This document shows positions 1 to 5,583 of a stretch of 5,583 bases of DNA, in pieces. Source of the stretch: Anaeroplasmataceae bacterium (GTDB lineage Bacteria > Bacillota_I > Bacilli_A > Acholeplasmatales > Anaeroplasmataceae); NCBI GenBank assembly GCA_029050385.1, contig JAIDMV010000224.1, positions 1 through 5,583 on the forward strand, given 5' to 3'. The translations under genes were made by a program, and so were the position numbers. The stretch's first letter is position 1. Each line of letters starts with the position of its first letter. The notes below the pieces were generated by a model, which searched no databases, was not told where the DNA came from, and saw nothing but the letters and a program-made list of their open reading frames with translations.

Positions 1-13
1 TTTTTAACTTCAC
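1..13 (-). CDS. Possible 5' end of a leftward gene running off the window
   Basis: On the minus strand a GTG codon at 13-11 is followed by AAG TTA AAA, giving M-K-L-K. AGGG lies six bases upstream, and a good promoter ends about 85 bases upstream. Only four codons are visible, so neither the product nor even the start is certain. Further pectin-use genes would fit the context. Confidence 0.22.
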
Positions 14-76
14 TAGAATCCCTACTTATACTTAATAATGAAAATTATTGCACTATTTTTAGCAAAATAAGACTTA

Positions 77-90
77 AAATAACGCTTTCA
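77..90 (-). promoter_or_regulatory. LacI/CcpA-type operator-like site downstream of the leftward promoter
   Basis: The minus strand reads TGAAAGCGTTATTT, matching the catabolite-responsive consensus TGWNANCGNTNWCA at 12 of 14 positions. It starts 13 bases after the -10 box, roughly +7 to +20, where a bound repressor would block transcription. The site before the lipoprotein operon (5175-5188) is nearly the same sequence at nearly the same place. It could be bound by CcpA or by a pathway-specific LacI-family regulator such as a KdgR-type protein. Prediction from sequence only. Confidence 0.5.
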
Positions 91-103
91 GTAATTCATA
101 TGT

Positions 104-154
104 ATTATAGCACTTTTATTTTATGGTGTAAATAGAAAACGCTTAATTTTTTTT
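104..154 (-). promoter_or_regulatory. Sigma-A-type promoter reading off the left edge
   Basis: On the minus strand TTTACA (132-127) and TATAAT (109-104) are separated by exactly 17 bases. TG one base before the -10 forms an extended -10 element. A run of eight A (154-147) lies at about -50 to -57, where an UP element would be. Transcription should start near 97 and proceed leftward. The signal is independent of the upstream operon, whose hairpin lies just before it, so a new transcription unit begins here. Confidence 0.72.
134..147 (+). promoter_or_regulatory. Second LacI-type operator-like half, upstream of the leftward -35 box
   Basis: The plus strand contains GAAAACGCT (135-143), the same nine bases found in the operator of the lipoprotein operon at 5175-5188. 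It matches the 14-bp consensus at 11 positions, so it is weaker than the other two sites. It sits between the A8 tract and the -35 box. Its centre is 57 bp from the centre of the downstream site, so paired binding or looping is conceivable. Confidence 0.35.
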
Positions 155-224
155 AAAACGTACTTGATATCTATTTTTCATATGAGTGTTTATAAGAAAC
201 CTCATTGACTATTAAAGTGAGTAA

Positions 225-261
225 GAGTTGGTATATATTTTAATCTGATATATACCAACTC
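225..261 (-). terminator. Probable transcription terminator of the lipoprotein-pectate lyase operon
   Basis: A 14-bp perfect stem (arms 225-238 and 248-261, GAGTTGGTATATAT and its complement) closes a nine-base loop and starts seven bases after the pectate lyase stop codon. After the stem the minus strand reads TTACTCACTTTAATAG, which is only moderately T-rich. It is therefore not a textbook intrinsic terminator; it may terminate weakly or protect the 3' end of the mRNA. Confidence 0.62.
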
Positions 262-268
262 AACCATT

Positions 269-3200
269 TTATCTTAAAGAAATTTCATCAGTAAATTGCC
301 AAATATGTTCTAAATCAAACTCTAAAGTTTCTTTAAAGAACTCGCTTTTCTTTAAATTATTTTCAAAATCGTCTGTTCTACTATCGTAGTCTGAAACGTA
401 TTCACCAATAGATGCATAGCAATTTGTTACATATGTATGTCCACCATTATTACTTGTTGTAGAACGGCCAATGATTGGACTACAATTCTTCAATGCGATG
501 GTAAATTCTGTTCCATTATATACACATTCAAACTTACTTACACAATCTTTTAAATTAATTAAACTGTGACCATAATTGTAACCACCAACAATACCACCAG
601 CATATGTTCCAGCAACAATTTTTCCTTCAAAATATACTTTTTCAATATTAAGAGTCATCCAGCTTTGACGATTATCGAAACGACCTAACACACCACCAAC
701 ATATTGGTCTCCAGATTTACCAACATTAGCTTTTACATAGCAGTTAGAAACATTAATTTCTAACTCTGTAGCTTTTGTTTCATTTTGTACAAATCCAATA
801 ATAGCTGATGAACGACTTCCTGTAATAACATGATCTGCATCATTAATTACAGAAATTTGAGAGAAATAGTTTCTGCCTATTCCCACTTGACCAACAACTC
901 CACCAACTCTATCAGAACCAACTGAATTAATATTCTTAATATGTACATTGTGGATATAACCACCAGACATTGTAGAAATAATACCTACTCTCTCTTTATC
1001 TGCCTTAGCACTATTTAAAGTGATTTCTTCAAAATCAAGATTCATAATAGTACCATTAGACATTTTATTGATAAGAGATTCAGCTGTAGTTGTTATATTG
1101 CTTACTTTATGTCCTAATCCATTTAATAATCCCTTGAATTGTGCTGAACTAGAACCCCATGTTTTATCTGTAAAGTCTAAGTCATTTTGTAATAAATAAA
1201 TTGTTGTACTTTCAGAAGATCCAGTTAATAGATTATAGAATTCTGTTTCAGTAGTAATATTTGTAACTTTGATTTCTTTTTTATAAACTGCTGAAGTCTT
1301 ACTTCCGCTCTTGTTTTCTACAAGATAATGGATGAAATATCCACTATCATTAGATTGATTAACATCAAAAGAAACAACGTCATTTCTAAATTCAAATTTT
1401 TCTCCAGATTCTTTAACCTGCTCAGCAGTAGCAGTTTCTTCGTTATTAGCTAAAATATAGATATTACCAGTAACATTACTTAATTCTCCTGTTAAATTAA
1501 ATCCATCACGATTAACAGAAACGCTAACAGATCCTACAAAATCAATTTCTGATGTTGGACTACATACATAAACTGTATAACTATAAGTTTTAGTCTTTGT
1601 TGTATCATCTTTCATTTGTACTTGATGAGTAACAGTATAAACACCTGGCTTAGAAGAATAAACGGCATCAACTGTATATTCTTTAGCTGTCTTAGACTCT
1701 TGATAAGTATATGTTGTCTTTAAGTTGTATAAGTCTTTAGATAACTCTTTTCCAGAATAATCGGCTAGATTGGTAACAACAAGAGATGGCTCATAGAATC
1801 TTTCATATTGATCGATAATCACTTTGTCATCTTCAACGTTCTTAACATACATTTCACCTATACCTGGGGTATCCTGCATTACATTTAAAACAAATTCTTT
1901 TTTCTTTGAACTATTGTTATATTCAATTTCTGCTGTAAGAGTCACTTGCTTTGTTTCATTCGTTCTAAATACAGAAATGAAAATCTCCTGAGTTCCAGAA
2001 ATGGAGTTTCTAATATCATCACCAACAGAAACTAATTTTGTATCTGAAGAACTCCAATAGATGTTACATCCAGCAAAATTAGATGGAGCAAGGAAATCTT
2101 GGTATACAGCAGAGGCATTACAATTTACACGTAACGCATCATATGCAGATTGAACTTTAATTTCATCTTCTGTCATATCTTCTTTTAACTCACTTGGAGT
2201 GTAATGAGGATATTCATCATATGAAGTCTTTGTTAAATCTGCACCAATGTTAGAAGATTTAAGTTCTCCTGGAACTAAACTCAAGAAATCGCCTAATTGT
2301 ACAGACCCATCAGCATTTCTCATCGTTTTATGAATGTCACGATTGTTTAATCCGTTTACTGCAGTTAAAGATTTAAAAGATTCATCACTTAATCCATTAA
2401 ATGGTACACCACATTTAGAAGGATTTAAGCATGATGCATCCAAGTGTTCTGTAATTTGTAAGTAGTTACCTGTACCAGAATAGAAAATAGAATTCTCAGT
2501 TGAACCTAAATAACGGTCTGGTTGAGTTGTTGCATTTGTTACATAAGATAATAGATTTGTATAATTATTATAACTATTTGAATCTCTTGCTATATCGAAG
2601 TTGCTTGATTCTGCTTCATTAGATCCTTTTGTAGTATTTTCAGGAGCTAATACAACACCATTTTCATCAATTGCAGCACAGTTGTTATAACAAGTACAGT
2701 TATTTACAGAAATAACACCTGGGTTTGAGTTATCACCTATACCATGTAGACGGTTATTGAAAGCCACACAGTTTTCCATAACAACGTCACCCTTCATTGT
2801 ACTACCGCCAAGCTTGAATCCAATTCCATCACCATCACGAGTAATAAAACGTTCTACACCTGCTTCTGTAGTCTTATTTAGTAAGAATCCATTTTCAAAT
2901 GATACACAGTTGTATAAGAAGACAGTACCAATATTACCACTATCTTGCTTTGCAAACAAATCCCAACCATCATCACTATTACGATATGCAATACAACCAT
3001 CAAATACATTACCATATCCTACAGTTAATTTAGCTGCAAATCCATCAGCATTCTCACCAAAAGTTACATCGTCATAATTATTGTAAGATGTACAATTTTT
3101 AATCAAATTATAAGAAGGCCAGTCTTTAATATTGTCAAATGAACCGCTTCCACGTCCTAATTGAAGACCAGTATCACGATTTTCATGGAATTGGCAATTC

Positions 3201-3664
3201 TCAATAATATTGTGACTTCCACCAATATATAATCCATTATCACCAGCATTAACTATTTCAAGATTTTTAAAATGCCAATAATTACCATTCAATTCAATTC
3301 CACGGTTTAAGCTATTAAACTCTAAAGCACTAAAGTCAAAAATAGCTGGTTCAGTTGAATCATTTTCTAAAGTAATATAATTAAATGGATCGCCTGAAAT
3401 AGTAAGATTTAATCTTCTTGGAACCATATATCTTCCAGGCAATACCTTTAAAGTATCTCCTTTTTTTAAGGATCCCACACCTGTTATAATGTCATATGGG
3501 CTTGTCTCGGAACCATCGTTCTTATCTTTACCATCTGGACTAATATATATTGTTTTTACTCCATCATCCACAGGTGGAGTCTTTGGTTCTTCTTTACATG
3601 CCACTAAACTTAATCCTGCCAAAAGAAGTGTTGGAATTATCAAAAATTTTCTTTTCATTTTCAT
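269..3664 (-). CDS. Surface-anchored pectate lyase, family PL9, with Ig-like and GLUG-repeat C-terminal regions
   Basis: A 1131-residue lipoprotein predicted to cleave alpha-1,4-polygalacturonate by calcium-dependent beta-elimination on the outer face of the membrane. Residues 1-23 are a lipoprotein signal with lipobox LVAC and lipidated Cys23. Residues ~37-330 form a right-handed parallel beta-helix rich in N-C/N-N turns, typical of PL9, and a PL9-like tail runs to about 490. Asp207 (NADGFAAK) and Asp231, Asp232 and Asp235 (NSDDGWD) match the calcium ligands of Dickeya Pel9A as I recall them (Asp209, 233, 234, 237, with identical spacing). Lys284 (GFKLGG) matches its catalytic Lys273, so the enzyme should be active. 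Residues ~503-597 resemble an atypical bacterial Ig-like domain (WSSSD core), and ~600-800 hold two further beta-rich modules. Residues ~800-1095 carry about six GLUG-type repeats (GGVVG, GGVLG, GGIVG). It is the second gene of an operon, 14 bp after its neighbour. Starts MKMK and MK(3) are both possible; SD spacing slightly favours the second Met. PL9 identity is near certain; the boundaries after residue 500 are approximate. Confidence 0.93.
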   Translation of the reverse strand: MKMKRKFLIIPTLLLAGLSLVACKEEPKTPPVDDGVKTIYISPDGKDKNDGSETSPYDIITGVGSLKKGDTLKVLPGRYMVPRRLNLTISGDPFNYITLENDSTEPAIFDFSALEFNSLNRGIELNGNYWHFKNLEIVNAGDNGLYIGGSHNIIENCQFHENRDTGLQLGRGSGSFDNIKDWPSYNLIKNCTSYNNYDDVTFGENADGFAAKLTVGYGNVFDGCIAYRNSDDGWDLFAKQDSGNIGTVFLYNCVSFENGFLLNKTTEAGVERFITRDGDGIGFKLGGSTMKGDVVMENCVAFNNRLHGIGDNSNPGVISVNNCTCYNNCAAIDENGVVLAPENTTKGSNEAESSNFDIARDSNSYNNYTNLLSYVTNATTQPDRYLGSTENSIFYSGTGNYLQITEHLDASCLNPSKCGVPFNGLSDESFKSLTAVNGLNNRDIHKTMRNADGSVQLGDFLSLVPGELKSSNIGADLTKTSYDEYPHYTPSELKEDMTEDEIKVQSAYDALRVNCNASAVYQDFLAPSNFAGCNIYWSSSDTKLVSVGDDIRNSISGTQEIFISVFRTNETKQVTLTAEIEYNNSSKKKEFVLNVMQDTPGIGEMYVKNVEDDKVIIDQYERFYEPSLVVTNLADYSGKELSKDLYNLKTTYTYQESKTAKEYTVDAVYSSKPGVYTVTHQVQMKDDTTKTKTYSYTVYVCSPTSEIDFVGSVSVSVNRDGFNLTGELSNVTGNIYILANNEETATAEQVKESGEKFEFRNDVVSFDVNQSNDSGYFIHYLVENKSGSKTSAVYKKEIKVTNITTETEFYNLLTGSSESTTIYLLQNDLDFTDKTWGSSSAQFKGLLNGLGHKVSNITTTAESLINKMSNGTIMNLDFEEITLNSAKADKERVGIISTMSGGYIHNVHIKNINSVGSDRVGGVVGQVGIGRNYFSQISVINDADHVITGSRSSAIIGFVQNETKATELEINVSNCYVKANVGKSGDQYVGGVLGRFDNRQSWMTLNIEKVYFEGKIVAGTYAGGIVGGYNYGHSLINLKDCVSKFECVYNGTEFTIALKNCSPIIGRSTTSNNGGHTYVTNCYASIGEYVSDYDSRTDDFENNLKKSEFFKETLEFDLEHIWQFTDEISLR

Positions 3665-3667
3665 TTT

Positions 3668-3673
3668 CCTCCC
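3668..3673 (-). promoter_or_regulatory. Ribosome binding site of the PL9 gene
   Basis: GGGAGG lies within a purine run in the 14-base gap between the two lipoprotein genes. It is only 3 bases from the first ATG (3664) but 9 bases from the second ATG (3658), so the second Met may be the preferred start. The short gap and absence of a hairpin support co-transcription with the gene upstream. Confidence 0.7.
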
Positions 3674-3678
3674 TTTCC

Positions 3679-5121
3679 TTATGCTGTTACCTTTATAGAA
3701 GCTATTCTACCAGCACGTTCAGAACCAATATTTGTAGGTTGTGAAACATTGCTTGAATCATCAACACCACCCACAAAGGTAATTGTATAAGTTCCTGCAG
3801 GTAAAGAGAATTCTACAGTTGTATTTGTACTAGAGCTATAAATAGAAATTAAACCTGCAGATGTTTCTGGCACAGATGTGGATTGATGTTGTAATTCACC
3901 ATCAGAGTTCGTTACTTTTAATAAGGATGTGTTCGTTCCTCCATTAGATGAAACTGACATTGTCAACTTAGAAGTTCCTTCGATAGTAAATGATATAGAA
4001 CCTGCTTGTGCCACTTCAACACCTGAAACATTCACTTTATCTGACTTAAAGTATTTTAGAACTGTTCCTTGTAATGTGAAGAATTCATCTACCTCACTAG
4101 CTGGAAGTGGTTGTTTTCTTTTACTATCTACTTCAACACCTTCTGTAACACCTAAGCTAGATGCAATCAAGCTCTTATTAATGTGGTAATCTGCTTGTGG
4201 ATTTGGTAATACTTTTACAGGAACAGAGATTACTTTAGTAACATCCATTTCTTTATAAGCGACACTACAATTTATAGTACCTGCCTTGAAGGTATCTATA
4301 GTAGAATTTGAGAACTGAGTATTATTAATCTCTGCAGTTGCACCACTCGCATAAGTAACTAATACTTTCCAATCATCTGTACTAAACTTTGATCCATATT
4401 CAAATTCTGTAGTTCCTTCTACAAAACTTATAGATTCTACTGGATCCGTTACAGTAATTAAAACAAAGTTTTTCACCGTTAATTCTTCACTAGCATTATC
4501 TTGTGAATAATTTTCAGAATATTTAATAACGAGTGGATAAATATTAGGCTGAGTCATATCAACTAAACCTTTATCAATAACATAGTCATCAGCAGTTAAT
4601 TCTTTTGTCGTTTCATCTGAAAAAACAGCCGTTACTTTTAAATCAGTTAATACTAATTCTGTATTTATTGAGAACACAGCTTGTTCTTTTTCTACCTCGA
4701 TTCCTACAACATGTGGATCAATCGTATCAGCTATTGACTTCACAGTAACATCATATGAATTTCTACGAACTCTACCCTCATATTCATATGAAACAATTAT
4801 AGGATAGCTACCGACAACTGTATTGTCAAAACTGTCAGAATTAACAACTACATCATCAGATACATCTGAAGACGTTCCATCTGTAAATCTAGCTGTAACC
4901 TTTAAATTGTCTTTGCTAAATTCTTCTCCTAAATAATAGGTATCTTTCACATTAACAGTATTAAGTTGAATTGAACTTATTGATTTCTTTAAAACTGGTG
5001 CTGGTGGTGTAGGGGGAACTACAGGTTGAACCGGCTGATTCGTTTTACATGAAACCATAAAAAAAATACTGCCAACAAGTAACATTGATGATATTACTTT
5101 TCCTATTTTTTTCATTTTCAT
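3679..5121 (-). CDS. Multi-Ig lipoprotein with a C-terminal beta-sandwich-like module, probable non-catalytic pectin-binding partner
   Basis: A 480-residue secreted lipoprotein. Residues 1-25 are a signal peptide ending FMVSC, with Cys25 lipidated (Met at -3 is a mildly unusual lipobox residue). A proline-rich stalk follows (~30-43, PPTPPAP). Three bacterial Ig-like domains of the group-3 (Big_3) type lie at about 46-128, 137-225 and 227-305. They are recognised by the recurring pattern of a YxxG-like start, an L/W-KV-x-V-x-F/Y strand, an acidic turn such as FTDGT or FSDET, and a closing hydrophobic strand. Residues ~310-480 form a separate Ser/Thr/Gly-rich, all-beta module with strands such as GSISFTIEG, a L-PAGTYTITFVGG hairpin and a final RAGRIASIKV strand. 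From memory this resembles accessory domains attached to pectate lyases. No catalytic signature is visible. It is the first gene of the operon with the PL9 lyase, which suggests a substrate-holding or cell-wall spacer role (inference). The start is chosen for its SD, AAGGAAGGAAAGG, at 5125-5137; Met3 is an alternative. A standalone adhesin or a diverged enzyme is not excluded. Confidence 0.85.
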   Translation of the reverse strand: MKMKKIGKVISSMLLVGSIFFMVSCKTNQPVQPVVPPTPPAPVLKKSISSIQLNTVNVKDTYYLGEEFSKDNLKVTARFTDGTSSDVSDDVVVNSDSFDNTVVGSYPIIVSYEYEGRVRRNSYDVTVKSIADTIDPHVVGIEVEKEQAVFSINTELVLTDLKVTAVFSDETTKELTADDYVIDKGLVDMTQPNIYPLVIKYSENYSQDNASEELTVKNFVLITVTDPVESISFVEGTTEFEYGSKFSTDDWKVLVTYASGATAEINNTQFSNSTIDTFKAGTINCSVAYKEMDVTKVISVPVKVLPNPQADYHINKSLIASSLGVTEGVEVDSKRKQPLPASEVDEFFTLQGTVLKYFKSDKVNVSGVEVAQAGSISFTIEGTSKLTMSVSSNGGTNTSLLKVTNSDGELQHQSTSVPETSAGLISIYSSSTNTTVEFSLPAGTYTITFVGGVDDSSNVSQPTNIGSERAGRIASIKVTA

Positions 5122-5136
5122 TCTTCCTTTCCTTCC

Positions 5137-5158
5137 TTACCTCAACATATCGAGGTAA
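5137..5158 (-). promoter_or_regulatory. Leader hairpin or palindrome just before the lipoprotein Shine-Dalgarno
   Basis: The arms TTACCTC and GAGGTAA form a perfect 7-bp stem around an eight-base loop in the ~73-base leader of the operon. The 3' arm itself looks like a Shine-Dalgarno and directly abuts the true one (GGAAGGAAAGG, from 5136). The structure could affect ribosome access or mRNA stability, or be a DNA operator palindrome. There is no U tract, so it is not a terminator. Confidence 0.45.
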
Positions 5159-5174
5159 ACTTTATAAAAAGCTA

Positions 5175-5188
5175 TAATAGCGTTTTCA
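5175..5188 (-). promoter_or_regulatory. LacI/CcpA-type operator-like site of the lipoprotein operon
   Basis: The minus strand reads TGAAAACGCTATTA, matching TGWNANCGNTNWCA at 13 of 14 positions. It starts 12 bases after the -10 box, about +6 to +19, a position typical of repression by a bound LacI-family protein. It could serve CcpA (glucose repression) or a local galacturonate-responsive regulator; the sequence does not decide which. Confidence 0.6.
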
Positions 5189-5200
5189 TAGTTCTCTTAT

Positions 5201-5248
5201 ATTGTATCATTTAAAAACTATCTAGTCAACAATTCAAAACTTTTTTTT
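5201..5248 (-). promoter_or_regulatory. Promoter of the two-gene lipoprotein-pectate lyase operon
   Basis: On the minus strand TTGACT (5229-5224) and TACAAT (5206-5201) are spaced by 17 bases. Eight A (5248-5241) at about -47 to -54 make a likely UP element. The predicted start near 5194 leaves a ~73-base leader containing the operator-like site and the hairpin. No other promoter is seen between the two genes. Confidence 0.78.
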
Positions 5249-5289
5249 CAAGTTATCTATGACAAAATAAAATGTTTTTCAATTCTCTA

Positions 5290-5318
5290 TATACAAAAAA
5301 AAGGAAATCTTTTATAAT
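5290..5318 (+). promoter_or_regulatory. Promoter of the pectinesterase gene
   Basis: TATAAT at 5313-5318 is a perfect -10 box. TATACA at 5290-5295, 17 bases upstream, is a 4-of-6 match to the -35 consensus. The start near 5325 leaves a leader of only about 17 bases. An A9 run lies between the boxes. No CG-centred operator is present here, unlike the two leftward promoters. Confidence 0.55.
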
Positions 5319-5328
5319 ATTTATGATT

Positions 5329-5335
5329 GAGGTGA
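5329..5335 (+). promoter_or_regulatory. Ribosome binding site of the pectinesterase gene
   Basis: GAGGTGA lies six bases before the ATG at 5342. It fixes the start there and rules out a longer N-terminus that could carry a signal peptide. Confidence 0.75.
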
Positions 5336-5341
5336 CTGCAT

Positions 5342-5583
5342 ATGGTGATTGAATTGAATCATTTACAAAGTATAAATGATGCTTTGGCTCAGATGTCTTC
5401 AGGTGATATACTGGTCCTTAATGATGGAATCTATCAAGAAAAAGTCGAGATATGGTTGGATGATATAGTCATTCGTGCTAAGCATTCTGGGAAAGCAATT
5501 ATCTCTAATAAAGATTATTATCATAAAATTATGTCAGATGGAAATGAATGTAACACTTTTCACACATATACAATGTATATAGG
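5342..5583 (+). CDS. Pectinesterase (carbohydrate esterase family 8), N-terminal part only, predicted cytoplasmic
   Basis: Eighty codons are open to the right edge, and the gene continues outside the window. The protein begins MVIELNHLQSINDAL and goes on with an amphipathic segment, GDILVLNDGIYQEKVEIW, a short strand (IVIRAKHSGKAIISN) and DYYHKI, then DGNECNTFHTYTMYI. The order 'Ala-rich helix, G-IY-EKV/I, N/D-Y-K-I, GxExNTFxTYT' is what I recognise from bacterial pectin methylesterases, enzymes of the beta-helix fold that remove methyl groups from homogalacturonan. The catalytic aspartates lie further on and cannot be checked. No signal peptide or lipobox precedes the fold, so the enzyme probably works in the cytoplasm on imported methylated oligogalacturonides. 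The start is supported by GAGGTGA six bases upstream and a TATAAT box before that. It is divergent from the pectate lyase operon. A related right-handed beta-helix pectinase is the main alternative. Confidence 0.8.
   Translation, partial: MVIELNHLQSINDALAQMSSGDILVLNDGIYQEKVEIWLDDIVIRAKHSGKAIISNKDYYHKIMSDGNECNTFHTYTMYI

Noticed and set aside
34..49. AT-only hairpin AATAAT-GAAA-ATTATT
   Set aside because: A six-base-pair AT stem is expected by chance in such AT-rich DNA and no gene end lies beside it.
2757..3077. Plus-strand open frame of 106 codons inside the PL9 gene
   Set aside because: It lies antisense to the conserved catalytic PL9 core, has low-complexity Ser/Pro-rich composition and no recognisable domain.
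3489..3744. Two overlapping plus-strand frames (69 and 64 codons) across the gene junction
   Set aside because: They are antisense to the signal peptide and SD region of the PL9 gene; the hydrophobic ends simply mirror the signal-peptide coding DNA.
3929..4189. Plus-strand frame of 86 codons antisense to the 480-residue lipoprotein
   Set aside because: It is antisense to a well-supported coding region, and its sequence is unlike any family I know.
5171..5181. Palindrome GCTATAATAGC containing a plus-strand TATAAT
   Set aside because: No -35 box lies 16-18 bases upstream, and it would give the pectinesterase a long leader when a better promoter lies close to the gene. It overlaps the operator-like site by chance or as part of it.
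5241..5302. Several A/T tracts between the divergent promoters as a replication origin or curved-DNA element
   Set aside because: There are no DnaA-box-like sequences or iterons; the tracts are better explained as an UP element and general AT richness.

Overview
The window looks like a piece of a pectin-use locus from a low-GC, Gram-positive-type bacterium (Bacillota or a non-Mycoplasma member of Mycoplasmatota). The evidence is the strongly AT-rich DNA, the purine-rich Shine-Dalgarno sequences, the lipobox signal peptides and the sigma-A-type promoters. Tryptophan is encoded by TGG and both complete genes end in TAA, so nothing suggests the Mycoplasma code in which UGA is Trp. The genus cannot be named from the sequence alone.

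Layout, left to right. Bases 1-268 are non-coding. They hold a hairpin that probably ends the operon to their right, and a well-formed minus-strand promoter that fires off the left edge, flanked by two LacI/CcpA-type operator-like sites. Bases 269-3664 (minus) encode a 1131-residue lipoprotein. It starts with a family 9 pectate lyase whose calcium-site aspartates and catalytic lysine are present, continues through Ig-like domains and ends in a GLUG-type repeat region. Fourteen bases upstream, 3679-5121 (minus) encodes a 480-residue lipoprotein with a proline-rich stalk, three group-3 bacterial Ig-like domains and a C-terminal beta-sandwich-like module, but no recognisable catalytic domain. The two genes form one operon, read leftward from a promoter at about 5201-5229 with a LacI-type operator just after the start point and a hairpin in the leader. 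From 5342 a divergent plus-strand gene begins. Its first 80 codons match the N-terminus of a pectinesterase with no signal peptide.

Working model (inference): the non-catalytic lipoprotein holds pectin at the cell surface, the lipid-anchored PL9 lyase cuts de-esterified polygalacturonate by beta-elimination, and the cytoplasmic pectinesterase removes methyl groups from imported oligogalacturonides. The operon and the unseen leftward gene probably share one LacI-family regulator, because their promoters have the same layout: an A8 tract, a -35/-10 pair with 17-bp spacing, and a GAAARCGYT-containing site just downstream. No RNA genes, CRISPR arrays, insertion sequences or mobile elements were seen. 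The most notable features are the domain build of the two lipoproteins and the shared operator design. I do not see a wholly new kind of system.
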